Shown: positions 35,029-44,288, counted from the stretch's first letter. The stretch is DNA of 64,000 bases from Pseudomonas paralcaligenes (GCF_019655855.1 NZ_BPFX01000009.1:1-64000); one strand, 5' to 3'. Notes: generated by a model from the sequence alone, not told the origin. Program-made: numbers and translations.

Positions 35029-35469
35029 ATGCCGCCAATCGCTCGTGGCGCGCTCTGCGCCGTCACGCTGGTGCTCGCCGGCTGTGCCGGGCAGGCCTGG
35101 GAAGACCCTGCAGAGCCTGTCGCACCCGCGCCGGTAGTGGCGGATGTGCAACGCTGCGGCGAGCGCGCCGACTGCACCACCAAGGTCTCGCGCACCCTGC
35201 TGTTCGTCTTCGACTACGCCGCCGCCGGCGGCCACTTGGTGCAGCGCTGGGAACGCCTGCTGTTCACCCCGCCCGACGCCGCGCCGAACGACTGGCCGGC
35301 GATTCGCATCCGCCTGGCGGAGCCCGCCGACAGCCGCTTCGACTTCAGCGCCGAGTGCCGGGTAGCCCACTGCCGCTACGGCGCCGAGGAACTGTTGCGG
35401 GTCTACCGCAGCTACCTGGCGGGCGAGCCCTGTTCGCTGGGTGGCGCGACGGCCTGCGCGGCGGACTAG
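35029..35469 (+). CDS. Predicted lipoprotein, hypothetical
   Basis: 146 aa from the ATG at 35029, which has GGGGGAG at ideal spacing; an ATG 6 bp upstream overlaps that site. Lipobox LAGC near residue 18. The mature part has six Cys (for example CGERADC and CRVAHC), likely disulfide-bonded, and a beta-rich middle (LLFVFDYAAAGG, AIRIRLAEPA). Function not recognised. Its TAG stop shares a CTAG with the stop of the convergent lipoprotein gene. Confidence 0.7.
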   Translation: MPPIARGALCAVTLVLAGCAGQAWEDPAEPVAPAPVVADVQRCGERADCTTKVSRTLLFVFDYAAAGGHLVQRWERLLFTPPDAAPNDWPAIRIRLAEPADSRFDFSAECRVAHCRYGAEELLRVYRSYLAGEPCSLGGATACAAD

Positions 35470-35879
35470 CGGCTGGCCTCGGCCCTTTCCATGACCTGCA
35501 GGGTATAGGTCTGCTCTACCTGCTGGCCGGAGCACTGGGTGCCCATGCCGCTCGCCTCTACGCGTATCTCGTAGGTGCCGGACCGGGTGGGCTCGCCCTG
35601 GATGACACCATGGGCCTCCCTGTCGACGTAGACGAACTCCAGCCCTTCAGGAAGCGGTTGATCCTCGGTGCCAGCCCGCAGGCCACTGAGCAGAGACAGC
35701 TTTTCGACCCCGACCTGGACCTGGTAGGGCTGCCCGACGACCGCGGGCGGCAGCTGGGACGGGTACAGGTCGAGGCCGGGGCGCAGGATGCATCCGGCGG
35801 CGATCGGAATGACCATGAATGCCTCGCATCCGCTCAGTAGCGTGCAGAGGCTCAAGGCCAGCAGGGAAGCGGGTTTCAT
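35466..35879 (-). CDS. Predicted lipoprotein, hypothetical
   Basis: 137 aa. Lipobox LLSGC near residue 18. The mature region (LPPAVVGQPYQVQVGVEK ... GTYEIRVEASG) has the look of one Ig-like/cadherin-type beta-sandwich. The start at 35879 is the only one that yields a signal peptide; a longer frame to 36056 is not credible. It is convergent with another lipoprotein gene and overlaps it by 4 bp. Confidence 0.65.
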   Translation of the reverse strand: MKPASLLALSLCTLLSGCEAFMVIPIAAGCILRPGLDLYPSQLPPAVVGQPYQVQVGVEKLSLLSGLRAGTEDQPLPEGLEFVYVDREAHGVIQGEPTRSGTYEIRVEASGMGTQCSGQQVEQTYTLQVMERAEASR

Positions 35880-36228
35880 CTTCGGTCGTTCTCCTGGCAG
35901 GCGTGCGCACCCGCTGCCAAGAGGCGGGCGGATGCGGCGTGGTAGCAGGGCAGGGGCGTGGCGGCGGGCAGCCTCACAGGCCAATGTCCTTATCGGTGTG
36001 TGGGGGAGGCAGACGATGCGTCGTGCCAGGCCGGAGCGCCAGCGTGGCGCCGTCATTCTGTGAGCCCGTCGTCAACAGGCGTTCGTCGGCGTTCGGCAAA
36101 CGCCTGGCGTTTCGTGATCAAGTCCGGTGCCCGCCAGCCGATATCCCGGATATGCTGGCAAAAGGCTCATCCCGGGCCTTTCCCGCACCTGTGTGGGCGG
36201 GAGCAGCGGCAGCAAAGCAGGAGCGACC

Positions 36229-38226
36229 ATGGGCTCAATAAAAACAATCCAGGCCCGCTACACCCTCATTTTCGTCGTCTTCATCGCGGTGGTGTTCCTA
36301 CTCACCGAGGAAGGCATCCGCCATTTCGTCACCCCCAAGCTCAAGGCCTCCGAGGAGCAGCTGGTCCTGAACCAGCTCAACGGAATCTCCGAGACCATCC
36401 TGTTCGAGCTGGCCAAGGTCGAGGCGCAGTCGCGCAGCATCACCCAGACGGTGCCGCTGCTCGACAGCGACACCATCGACGTCGTGGTGCCCGGTCTGGT
36501 CGACCAGTACGGCGACCCGAAGGTCTTCGGCGGCGGCATCTGGCCCCTGCCGCAGAAGCGCTCCGAGCGCGACAAGCACAGCACCTTCTTCCACCGCGAC
36601 GCCAGCGGCCGGATGATCGTCAACACCTACTGGAACTCCGACGAGTCGCTGCGCTACTACGAGCAGCCCTGGCACCGTGCCGGGATGCAGGCGCCGCCCG
36701 GCAAGTGCGCCTGGGCCGCGGCCTACAAGGATGACGCCAGCGCCCAGCCGCGCACCAACTGCGCCATGGCCATCGTCAAGGACGGCGCGCCGTTCGGCGT
36801 GTCCACCATCGACGTGACCCTGGGCTTCTTCAACGGCCTGGTGGCCGAGAAGGAGAAGGAAATCCAGGGCGAGGTGATGATCGTCGAGCCGGACGGCAAG
36901 ATCCTCAGCAACCAGGCGCGGATCGGCGGCGAAATCGTGCTGAAGAACGTGTCCGAACTGGCCCGCCAGTCAGACTTTGTCGGCCAGGTCCGCGACGGCC
37001 TCGGCAAGATCGGCCGCGACGCCCTGTACAAGCAGGAATTCGACAACGCCGACGGCGAGGACTGGACCTTCTACCTGCAGCCCATCGAGGGTACGCCGTG
37101 GCTGCTGGCGGCGGCGCTGCCGACCCGCCTGCTGACCGAGAACAGTTCCGACGTGCTGAGCACCCTGGCCTACATCCAGGTGCCGCTGGTCATCCTGCTG
37201 CTGGCCATCATGCTGTTCTCGATCCACCAACTGATGCAGCGCCTGAATGTGTTGCGCGGCAACATCGACTCGCTGTCGGCCGGCGATGCCGACCTGACCC
37301 GGCGCATCGCGCTCAAGGGCGCGGACGAGATGGATGCGGTGGGCGAGTCGGTCAACCGCTTCATCGCCTATCTGCAGAACATGATCGCCGACGTCACCCA
37401 GGCCTCGGCGCAGATCGCCGAGGAACTGGCCCAGCTGCAGCAGCAGTCGCGCCACACCAACGAGGTGCTGGCCCGCCACGCCAACGAGACCGACCAGGCG
37501 GTGACCGCCATCACCGAGATGAGTTCGACCGCCGACACCGTGGCGCAGAGTGCCACCGAGACGGCCAGCTTCACCCGCGACGCCAACGACAACGCCGAGC
37601 AGTCCAAGCAGGTGGTGGCCGAGGCCTCGACCAGCGTGCTGGCGCTGGTCGACGAGGTGGAGAGCGCCACCGCGCGGGTGCTGGCCATGCAGCAGGACGC
37701 CCAGCGCATCAACGACGTGCTCGGCGTGATCGGCGAGATCGCCGGGCAGACCAACCTGCTGGCGCTCAACGCGGCCATCGAGGCGGCGCGGGCCGGCGAG
37801 CAGGGTCGCGGCTTCGCCGTGGTGGCCGACGAGGTGCGCGCGCTGGCCGGGCGCACCCAGCAGAGCACTTCGGAGATCAACGAGATGCTCGCCAAGCTGC
37901 AGCAGGGCGTCAGTTCCGCCGTGCAGGCGATGGAGCAGACCAAGGCCAGCTGCCAGGCCACGGCGGACCGCACCTCGCGGGTCAACGTCGGCCTCGACGA
38001 CATGGCCTCGTCGGTCAGCCGCATCCACGACCTCAGCGCGCAGATCGCCACCGCCGCCGAGGAACAGAGCGCGGTGACCGAGGAGATCAACCAGAACATG
38101 GTCGCCATCCGCCACATGGTCGACGACCTGGTCACCAGCGGCCAGCAGGCGGACAAGAGCACCGACGCGCTGCTGGCCTCCAATCGCCGCCTGGTTGAAC
38201 TGGTCAACCGCTTCAGGGTGCGCTGA
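36229..38226 (+). CDS. Methyl-accepting chemotaxis protein with periplasmic dCache-like sensor
   Basis: 665 aa. Transmembrane helix 1 (about 12-26), a large periplasmic sensor (about 30-315; [47 protein letters not shown]), transmembrane helix 2 (about 318-335), HAMP, then a long coiled-coil signalling domain with the conserved hairpin tip [32 protein letters not shown] near 502-535. There is no C-terminal CheR-docking pentapeptide. Ligand unknown. AGGAG precedes the ATG. Confidence 0.92.
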   Translation: MGSIKTIQARYTLIFVVFIAVVFLLTEEGIRHFVTPKLKASEEQLVLNQLNGISETILFELAKVEAQSRSITQTVPLLDSDTIDVVVPGLVDQYGDPKVFGGGIWPLPQKRSERDKHSTFFHRDASGRMIVNTYWNSDESLRYYEQPWHRAGMQAPPGKCAWAAAYKDDASAQPRTNCAMAIVKDGAPFGVSTIDVTLGFFNGLVAEKEKEIQGEVMIVEPDGKILSNQARIGGEIVLKNVSELARQSDFVGQVRDGLGKIGRDALYKQEFDNADGEDWTFYLQPIEGTPWLLAAALPTRLLTENSSDVLSTLAYIQVPLVILLLAIMLFSIHQLMQRLNVLRGNIDSLSAGDADLTRRIALKGADEMDAVGESVNRFIAYLQNMIADVTQASAQIAEELAQLQQQSRHTNEVLARHANETDQAVTAITEMSSTADTVAQSATETASFTRDANDNAEQSKQVVAEASTSVLALVDEVESATARVLAMQQDAQRINDVLGVIGEIAGQTNLLALNAAIEAARAGEQGRGFAVVADEVRALAGRTQQSTSEINEMLAKLQQGVSSAVQAMEQTKASCQATADRTSRVNVGLDDMASSVSRIHDLSAQIATAAEEQSAVTEEINQNMVAIRHMVDDLVTSGQQADKSTDALLASNRRLVELVNRFRVR

Positions 38227-38280
38227 CCGCCAGCCGCCGACGGGTGCCATCGCGCCCCCGTCGGCGGTTAGACTGGCGCC

Positions 38281-38778
38281 ATGAGCACTCCCTTCAAATA
38301 TCTCCAGGGCTACCCGCCCCACCTGCAGCAGCAGGTGACGCAGATGGTCGCCGAGGACCGCCTCGGCGACTACCTGGCCAAGCGCTACCCCGGTCGCCAC
38401 CAGGTGCAGAGCGACAAGGCGCTGTACGGCTACACCCTCGAACTCAAGCAGGAATACCTGCGCAACGCGCCGGCCATCGACAAGGTGCTGTACGACAGCC
38501 GGCTCGACCTGACCCACCGCGCGCTCGGCCTGCACACCGCCATCTCCCGGGTGCAGGGCGGCAAGCTCAAGGCGAAGAAGGAAATCCGCGTGGCCGCGCT
38601 GTTCCGCGACGCGGCGCCGGAGTTCCTCAACATGATCGTCGTCCACGAACTGGCGCACCTGAAGGAGGCCGAGCACAACAAGGCCTTCTACAAGCTCTGC
38701 CAGTACATGCTGCCCGACTACCACCAGCTGGAATTCGACCTGCGCCTGTACCTGACCTGGCGGGAACTGTCCGCCTGA
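38281..38778 (+). CDS. YgjP-like (DUF45) metal-dependent hydrolase
   Basis: 165 aa cytoplasmic protein with a zincin-type motif HELAHLKEAEHNKAFYKL (HExxH plus a distal His), as in the YgjP/WLM peptidase clan. The N-terminus (FKYLQGYPPHLQQQV) is typical of the Pseudomonas members. Substrate unknown. It starts 54 bp after the chemoreceptor gene. Confidence 0.82.
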   Translation: MSTPFKYLQGYPPHLQQQVTQMVAEDRLGDYLAKRYPGRHQVQSDKALYGYTLELKQEYLRNAPAIDKVLYDSRLDLTHRALGLHTAISRVQGGKLKAKKEIRVAALFRDAAPEFLNMIVVHELAHLKEAEHNKAFYKLCQYMLPDYHQLEFDLRLYLTWRELSA

Positions 38779-38848
38779 GCGCTGCGCAGGAATCGAACAG
38801 CCCGGCGCGGCCCGCGCGCCTCGGGGGCTGGCGTGGCGCCAGCAGGGG

Positions 38849-38883
38849 TTATCCACAGGGAAGTCCCCAGGATTTGTGCATAA
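38849..38883. promoter_or_regulatory. Pair of inverted perfect DnaA boxes
   Basis: TTATCCACA (38849-38857) and TGTGCATAA (38875-38883, the reverse complement of TTATGCACA) both match TTATNCACA with 17 bp between. They precede the cyclic-nucleotide/rhodanese gene by about 100 bp. Confidence 0.5.
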
Positions 38884-38984
38884 GGCACTGATTCGGAAGC
38901 GCTTTCCGCCACGCGACCAACGGCGTGGCCGGTTCGGCAAAGGCGGCGCATAGTGATTCGCACGGTATGCAGGAGGGCCTCGCC

Positions 38985-40034
38985 ATGAGCAGCGTTCCGC
39001 TTACACCCGAGCAACTGGCCAGTTTCAGCCCGATGGACTTCCTCAGTCCGCACTATCGCCAGCAGCTGCACGCCAGCCTCACCTACCTGCAGCGGCCGGC
39101 CGGCACGCCGCTGCTGCAGAAGGGCGCGCATTCCCTGGCCCAGTACTACCTGCTGGAAGGCAAGGTGGCGGTGGATTCCGGCCCCGCCCGGCAGACCATC
39201 GAGGGCGGCTCGCCCCAGGCGCACATGCCGCTCAACCCTGGCCAGAACAACCCGAACAGCGTCAGAGCGATCACCGACGTGAGCCTGTTCGCGGTGGAGC
39301 ACCAGTTGCTGGAGCGGCTGCTGGCCTGGAGCCAGGACGCGGCCTACCAGGTCAGCAGTCTGGGCGACGGCATGGTCGAGGAGACGACCGAGGAGGACGA
39401 CTGGCTGGCGCGTCTGCTCGGCACGCCGCTGTTCGGCCGCCTGCCGCCCTCGCATCTGCACGCGCTGCTGGCGCGCTTCGAGCATCTGCCGGTGCGCGCC
39501 GGCGAGTGCGTGGTGACCTACGGCGAGCCGGGGGAGCACTTCTACGTGATCAAGCGCGGCCGTGCCCGGGTCAGCCTGCCGGCCGCCTACCGCGAACAGC
39601 CGGCCCAGGTGCTGGAGAGCGGCGATTTCTTCGGCGAGGAGGCGCTGGTCAGCGGCGCGGTGCGCTCGGCCAGCGTGATCATGCTGGAGGACGGCGAGCT
39701 GGCCCGCCTGCACCGCGAGGCGTTCGTCGAGCTGGTACGCCCGACCCTGATCCCGCACATCGGCGGCGGCGAGCTGGAGCGACTGGCGCGGGGCGGCCGC
39801 CAGTACCTGCTGCTCGACGTGCGCCTGGCGCTGGAATACCGGGCCGGGCACCTGCCGGACAGCCTCAACCTGCCGGTCGCCAACCTGCGCACCCACGCCG
39901 ACGCCCTGGATCGCGCGACCTGCTACGTGGTCACCCCGGAGGGCGGCATCCGCAGCGAGCTGGCGGTGCACCTGCTCAACCAGCTGGGCTTCGACGCCTA
40001 TCTGCTGGACGAGGCGCCGCCCGCGGCGGCCTGA
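38985..40034 (+). CDS. Tandem cyclic-nucleotide-binding-like protein with C-terminal rhodanese-like domain
   Basis: 349 aa. A degenerate cNMP-fold (about 45-120, LQKGAHSLAQYYLLEGKVAV) is followed by a second, better one (about 145-245) with GEHFYVIKRGRARV and a phosphate-binding-cassette region FFGEEALVSGAVRSASV. A rhodanese-like domain (about 262-340, LLLDVRLALEYRAGHLPDSLNLP) has VVTPEGGIRSE where the catalytic Cys loop should be, so it lacks the Cys. AGGAGGG precedes the chosen ATG. It probably senses a nucleotide and signals through the rhodanese module; role unknown. Confidence 0.8.
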   Translation: MSSVPLTPEQLASFSPMDFLSPHYRQQLHASLTYLQRPAGTPLLQKGAHSLAQYYLLEGKVAVDSGPARQTIEGGSPQAHMPLNPGQNNPNSVRAITDVSLFAVEHQLLERLLAWSQDAAYQVSSLGDGMVEETTEEDDWLARLLGTPLFGRLPPSHLHALLARFEHLPVRAGECVVTYGEPGEHFYVIKRGRARVSLPAAYREQPAQVLESGDFFGEEALVSGAVRSASVIMLEDGELARLHREAFVELVRPTLIPHIGGGELERLARGGRQYLLLDVRLALEYRAGHLPDSLNLPVANLRTHADALDRATCYVVTPEGGIRSELAVHLLNQLGFDAYLLDEAPPAAA

Positions 40035-40040
40035 GCCGGA

Positions 40041-40511
40041 TCAGAGCACCCGCACCACCTGGCGCGGCGCGGGGCCGGCCTGTACCTCGTCGTCCGGCCC
40101 CTTGCCCAGCAGCTGCTGGCCGAGCGGCGCCTGCACAGTGATCAACATGATCTCCAGACCCTCGTGCTCCAGCTTCAGGCCGGCGCCGTCCGGGCCCAGC
40201 AGCAGCCACTGCTGGCGGTCATTGGCGTCGGCCAGGCAGATCAGCGCGCCGAGCTGGATGCCTTGGTCGTCATCGTAGGGGCGCATCTGCAGCGTGCGCC
40301 AAGCGCCCAGGGCGCGGCGGATTTCCTCCGCCCGGCGCGCCTGGCCGGCCGCCAGGTAGGAGGCCTCCAGGCCGCGGGTGTCGTACTTGTTCTCCGCCTT
40401 GCTCTCTTCGTGGGTGGCGGCCTGGCGGGCCACCTCGGCGGCGGCGAGCAGCAGCGCCAGGTCGGCTTCGAGGCGCTGGCAGACCTGTTGCTGCAGGAGT
40501 GGCTTGTCCAT
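40041..40511 (-). CDS. GreA/GreB-family-like protein
   Basis: 156 aa. The N-terminal region (RLEADLALLLAAAEVARQAAT) is a predicted coiled coil, with KAENKYDTRGLEASYLAAGQ resembling Gre-type hairpins, and the C-terminal part (IQLGALICLADANDRQQWLLLGPDGAG, ITVQAPLGQQLLGKGPDDEV) has the FKBP-like Gre fold seen in GreA, GreB and Rnk. It may bind RNA polymerase, but the acidic hairpin tip of GreA is not obvious. It is convergent with the cNMP/rhodanese gene, 6 bp apart. Confidence 0.75.
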   Translation of the reverse strand: MDKPLLQQQVCQRLEADLALLLAAAEVARQAATHEESKAENKYDTRGLEASYLAAGQARRAEEIRRALGAWRTLQMRPYDDDQGIQLGALICLADANDRQQWLLLGPDGAGLKLEHEGLEIMLITVQAPLGQQLLGKGPDDEVQAGPAPRQVVRVL

Positions 40512-40565
40512 GCTGGCTGATCGGTTGGGGTGGGAAGCGCAGGTTAGCAGGAGGGCGGGTGGACC

Positions 40566-41384
40566 TCACGGTCGGATCGCCTGGGTCGAGGCGCGGCAGT
40601 CCTTGCGCAGGCGGATGAACTCCGCCCGGGTGATGCGTTGCCACTGGGCCTGGCTGTAGTGGTATTGGCTCTCCGGCACCAGTTGCACCTGGACGTGGTA
40701 GAAGCCCGGCAGGCGCTCCAGCAGCAGCGGTGCCGCCCCGCTTCCGGTCAGCTCCAGCGTCTGCCGGCGTGCTTTCTCGCTGTAGGCGCTGAAGCAGTGG
40801 CCATGGATTTCCGTCTCGCCCCGCTCCGGCTGCGCCCAGCGCAACTGGAAGCCTTCCCCCATGCTGATCGGCCGTTCGTCGAACACCTCGCCGATCAGTC
40901 CCAGCTCGGGGCGGTCCGGCGCCACCGCGCCCTGTTCCTCGTCCAGGGCGAACTGGCCCAGGGGCTGGCCGTGGATGTCCAGTTCGACGAACAGGTCGGG
41001 CAGGCGGACCCGGTAGTCGGTGCCACCGAACAGCAGGTCGACCATGTCGCCCTGGTAGCGCACGTACTCGACTTCCGGGGTGAAGCGGGAGTAGTCGCGG
41101 CGCAGCTCGCCCAGGTCGGCGTAGACCCCGGGATAGGCGAAGGCCACGGCGGCGTCGACCATCCGGGCGCGGTCGGCCCGGCCCATGTGCTGCCAGCTGA
41201 AGCCGTACAGCTCGCCCAGCTGCCACAGCCCCACGGTGGCGCACAGCAGCAGGCTCAGGGCGTAGCGGCGCAGCGCCGGCGCCCAGCCCTGGCGCACGCC
41301 GCGCAGGGGGAACAGCAGCAGCGCGCGCACCAGTACGGTCAGCCCGAACAGCATCACCAGCAGCACACCCAGCATGAACAGCAT
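40566..41384 (-). CDS. Membrane protein of unknown function
   Basis: 272 aa. Two N-terminal hydrophobic segments (MLGVLLVMLFGLTVLVRALLLF and YALSLLLCATVGLWQLGEL) are followed by about 210 soluble, beta-rich residues, probably outside the membrane. No conserved motif recognised. It is on the same strand as, and 87 bp after, the EamA transporter. Confidence 0.6.
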   Translation of the reverse strand: MLFMLGVLLVMLFGLTVLVRALLLFPLRGVRQGWAPALRRYALSLLLCATVGLWQLGELYGFSWQHMGRADRARMVDAAVAFAYPGVYADLGELRRDYSRFTPEVEYVRYQGDMVDLLFGGTDYRVRLPDLFVELDIHGQPLGQFALDEEQGAVAPDRPELGLIGEVFDERPISMGEGFQLRWAQPERGETEIHGHCFSAYSEKARRQTLELTGSGAAPLLLERLPGFYHVQVQLVPESQYHYSQAQWQRITRAEFIRLRKDCRASTQAIRP

Positions 41385-41471
41385 GACCCATCTCCATCGT
41401 TCGGATGCGGGCAGTCTGGCGCGCCTGTATGGAGCCCGTGGGGAGGCCGTGTGGAGATTGCGCGGCGCGGG

Positions 41472-42419
41472 TCAGTCGCGCACCGGCCTGACCCGCACCG
41501 CCCAGAGCACGCCGACGATGAGCAGGGCGATGCCGGCCAGGGTCAGCGGCGCCGGCCACTGGCCGCGCAGGAGGAAGGCGTAGCCGAGCGCCGCCAGGGT
41601 CTCGAACACGATGAGCTGGCCGGCGATCGAGGTGGGCAGGCGCTGGCTGGCCTCGTTCCAGCACAGGGTGCCGACCCAGGAGGAAAGCAGGGCGATGGTC
41701 ACCATCAGGGCGACAAAGTGTTCCGGGCGCGGCCCCAGGGGCATGGCGAAGTCGCTGCCGGTGAGCGCCATGCCCAGCCACAGCAGGGCGTAGCCGAGCA
41801 GCGCCATGGGCAGGGTCACCAGGCCCTGTGCGGTGGCCCAGGTGCGCGGGCTGCGGCCAGGGTGGTCGCGCAGCCAGTCGGCGTTGCGCAGCGGGTACCA
41901 GGTCCAGCAGGCCACGGCGACCATCGCCAGCAGCGCGCCGCTGGCGTAGCGCCCCCAGTCCGGCTCGCCAGCGGCTTCCAGTGCGTGCAGCTCGGCCTGG
42001 TTGACGCAGCCGATGCCGGCCGCGATCAGCCCCAGCGAAGGCAGCAGCCTGGCCCAGGGCAGGCGCCCATCGCGCCGGGCGTTGCGCAGGTTGGCGGCGA
42101 TGGCGATGACCACCGGCAGGGTGCCGATGATCATGGTCGGCAGCGGCCCGCCGGCGCGCTGGATGGCGCTGGCCAGGCACAGGTAGTAGAGCAGGTTGCC
42201 CACCGCCGAGAGCTTCAGCGCCTCCAGCCAGTCGGCGCGGCCGAGCTGGCGCAGGCGCGCCCGGTCGAACCAGGCCAGGGGCAGGGCGATCAGGCCGAAG
42301 GCCAGGTAGCGCCCGGCGGACAGCAGGGCGGCGGAGTATTCCGGCAGCAGCAGCGGCCCGACGAACACCAGCCCCCACATCATCCCGGCGATCAGGGCGA
42401 ACAGCGTCCCCATCCACAT
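41472..42419 (-). CDS. EamA/DMT-family transporter
   Basis: 315 aa with about ten transmembrane helices arranged as two EamA repeats (LFALIAGMMWGLVFVGPLLL at the start; LMVTIALLSSWVGTLCWNEASQRLP in the second). Members export amino acids, sugars or drugs; the substrate cannot be told. It lies 38 bp after elaA on the same strand. Confidence 0.85.
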   Translation of the reverse strand: MWMGTLFALIAGMMWGLVFVGPLLLPEYSAALLSAGRYLAFGLIALPLAWFDRARLRQLGRADWLEALKLSAVGNLLYYLCLASAIQRAGGPLPTMIIGTLPVVIAIAANLRNARRDGRLPWARLLPSLGLIAAGIGCVNQAELHALEAAGEPDWGRYASGALLAMVAVACWTWYPLRNADWLRDHPGRSPRTWATAQGLVTLPMALLGYALLWLGMALTGSDFAMPLGPRPEHFVALMVTIALLSSWVGTLCWNEASQRLPTSIAGQLIVFETLAALGYAFLLRGQWPAPLTLAGIALLIVGVLWAVRVRPVRD

Positions 42420-42457
42420 GAGCGCAACCTCGAATCGTTACCGCGCGGCGCGTCCGC

Positions 42458-42910
42458 TCAGGCGCGGCGCATGCCGATGTGGGGAATGTCGTCTTCCAGG
42501 TATTCCCCGGTCACCGCGACGAAGCCGTAGCGGCCGTAGTAGCCCTGCAGGTGGGCCTGGGCGGAGAGGTACACCGGCAGCGCCGGCCAGCGTTCGGCGC
42601 AGGCCAGCAGGGCGCGCTCCATCAGTTCGTGGCCGAGGCCGGTGCCCCGCGCCTCGGGTGCGATCACCACGCGGCCGATCACCACCTCGCCGTCGTGGCG
42701 CGCCGGGTCGAGCAGGCGCAGGTAGGCCACCAGGCGGTCGCCCTGCCAGGCCAGGAGGTGGCAGGTGTCGCCGAGCAGGTCCTGGCCATCCACTTCCTGG
42801 TAGGGGCAGTTCTGCTCGACGACGAAGACGCGGGTGCGCAGTTCGAGCAGGGCGTACAGCTCGTGCTTGTCCAGCTCGGAGTGGTGCTTGGTGTGCCAGG
42901 TGAGCGCCAT
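42458..42910 (-). CDS. elaA: ElaA-like GNAT N-acetyltransferase
   Basis: 150 aa. Opens with ALTWHTKHHSELDKHELYALLELRTRVFVVEQNCPYQEVDG, the ElaA signature, and has the acetyl-CoA loop RVVIAPEARGTGLGHEL. The substrate of ElaA is not established. The ATG at 42910 aligns with E. coli ElaA; 58 upstream codons in frame are unlike the family. It is divergent from the DJ-1-type gene. Confidence 0.88.
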   Translation of the reverse strand: MALTWHTKHHSELDKHELYALLELRTRVFVVEQNCPYQEVDGQDLLGDTCHLLAWQGDRLVAYLRLLDPARHDGEVVIGRVVIAPEARGTGLGHELMERALLACAERWPALPVYLSAQAHLQGYYGRYGFVAVTGEYLEDDIPHIGMRRA

Positions 42911-43082
42911 GGGGATCGGTATCGGGTGGGCGGGCGAGGGGATCGCCATGGTGGCATGGCGGCGGGCCGCCGGCTCGATACAGATGGTGGTTATTTCGTC
43001 GCTACACCTGGAGCCTGCGGCCTGCCACCGGCGTCGCCGGGCTGCTATGGTCTGTGGCCACCGCCCCTTCGAGAGCCACGCC

Positions 43083-43955
43083 ATGCCCGCTCCCTGCGTC
43101 CTGATTCCCCTGTCGCGCCGCGACTACGATCCCAGCGAGGCCGCTCTGGCCTGGCGCCAGTTGCGCCGGGCGGGCTACCGGGTGTGCTTCGCCACCCCGG
43201 ACGGCCAGCCGGCCGAGCCGGACCCGCAGATGGTCAGTGGCGAGGGGCTGGACCCCTGGGGCCGGCTGCCGGGCCTGCGCCGGCTCAAGCTGCTCGGCCT
43301 GCTGCTGCGCGCCCGGCGCGACGCCCGCGAGGCCTGCGCCGAGATGCTGGGCGACCCCGACTACCGGCAGCCGCTGCGCCACGAGCGCCTGCGGGTGGAG
43401 GACTTCGCCGGCCTGGTGCTGCCCGGCGGGCACTGGGCCCGGGGCATGCGCGAATACCTGGAGAGCGAGGCGCTGCAACGGTTCGTCGCCGCGTTTTTCG
43501 CCGCCGACAAGCCGGTGGCGGCGGTCTGCCACGGCGTGCTGCTGGTGGCGCGCAGCCGGGGCGCGGATGGGCGCTCGGTGCTGCACGGGCGTAAGACCAC
43601 CGGGCTGACCTGGAAGATGGAGAAGACCGCCTGGGACCTGACCCGCTTCTACGGCCGCTGGTGGGACGGCGACTACTATCGCACTTACGCCGAGGCGGCG
43701 GGCGAGCCTGCCGGCTACATGAGCGTGCAGGGCGAGGTGGGGCGGGCGCTGGCCAGCCCGGACGACTTCCTCGACGTGCCGAAGGGCGCCCCCGACTTCT
43801 GGCGCAAGACCAGCGGCCTGCACCGCGACACGACCACGGACAGCCGCCCGGCCTGGGTGGTGCGCGACGGCAACTACGTGTCCGGCCGCTGGCCCGGCGA
43901 CATGCACGAGCTGATGCGGCGCTTCATCGAGCTGTTGCCCCGGCAGGTCGGGTGA
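43083..43955 (+). CDS. Type 1 glutamine amidotransferase-like (DJ-1/PfpI superfamily) protein
   Basis: 290 aa. The DJ-1/PfpI core is seen in VLIPLSRRDYDPSEAALAW, FAGLVLPGGHWARGM and the nucleophile elbow AVCHGVLLVARS. The C-terminal part (TTGLTWKMEKTAWDLTRFYGRWWDGDYY, WVVRDGNYVSGRWPGD) is a family-specific addition. Homologues act as glyoxalases, chaperones or hydratases, so the reaction is uncertain. It is divergent from elaA. Confidence 0.82.
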   Translation: MPAPCVLIPLSRRDYDPSEAALAWRQLRRAGYRVCFATPDGQPAEPDPQMVSGEGLDPWGRLPGLRRLKLLGLLLRARRDAREACAEMLGDPDYRQPLRHERLRVEDFAGLVLPGGHWARGMREYLESEALQRFVAAFFAADKPVAAVCHGVLLVARSRGADGRSVLHGRKTTGLTWKMEKTAWDLTRFYGRWWDGDYYRTYAEAAGEPAGYMSVQGEVGRALASPDDFLDVPKGAPDFWRKTSGLHRDTTTDSRPAWVVRDGNYVSGRWPGDMHELMRRFIELLPRQVG

Positions 43956-43980
43956 CGTCCGCGCATGACGTGCGTGGCGG

Positions 43981-44281
43981 GTAGGGTGCGCCGTGCGCAC
44001 CGGCGGATTCCTCGCCCCCTGTTGCCGCATCGCAATACGTAGGAGCGAGCTCTGCTCGCGAAACTTTTGCCGCCGTCCGTTCGCGAGCAGAGCTCGCTCC
44101 TACGGTGTCCGTGAGGCGACCGTAGGGCGGGTGGAGCCCGCGCCGCCACCTTCGCGGGTTTCACCTGCCCTACGCGGAGTTGGTGCCCAGCGATGCAGGT
44201 AGGGTGCGCTGTGCGCACCGACGAATCCCAGGTGCGCGCACGGCGCGCCCTACGGCTGTGGGGCGGGTGAAACCCGTGTCA
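43981..44281. repeat. Dense cluster of palindromic interspersed repeats
   Basis: The whole 333-bp gap between the DJ-1-type and HI0933-type genes is repeat DNA. Units include GTAGGGTGCGCCGTGCGCACC at 43981 and 44199 (one base different), the perfect inverted pair at 44039-44103, and GTAGGGCGGGTGGAGCCCGCG...TGCCCTACGC at about 44122-44174. A further GGGCGGGTGAAACCCGTG unit lies near 44260. No gene is present. Confidence 0.85.
44039..44103. repeat. REPIN-like perfect inverted repeat
   Basis: 24-bp arms (GTAGGAGCGAGCTCTGCTCG and four more bases, then the exact complement) around a 17-bp spacer. Such paired REPs are typical of pseudomonads. Confidence 0.88.
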
Positions 44282-44288
44282 TGGCCGA

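Noticed and set aside
38849..38857. Replication origin suggested by a DnaA box
   Set aside because: Only two boxes, no AT-rich unwinding region and no origin-associated genes.
36970..38940. 656-codon minus-strand frame
   Set aside because: Antisense of the chemoreceptor and YgjP-like genes, without motifs.
40638..42530. 630-codon plus-strand frame
   Set aside because: Antisense to the membrane protein and EamA transporter, full of His/Gln/Gly shadow sequence.
43981..44281. CRISPR array
   Set aside because: Repeats are heterogeneous palindromes without regular spacers, and no cas genes are present.
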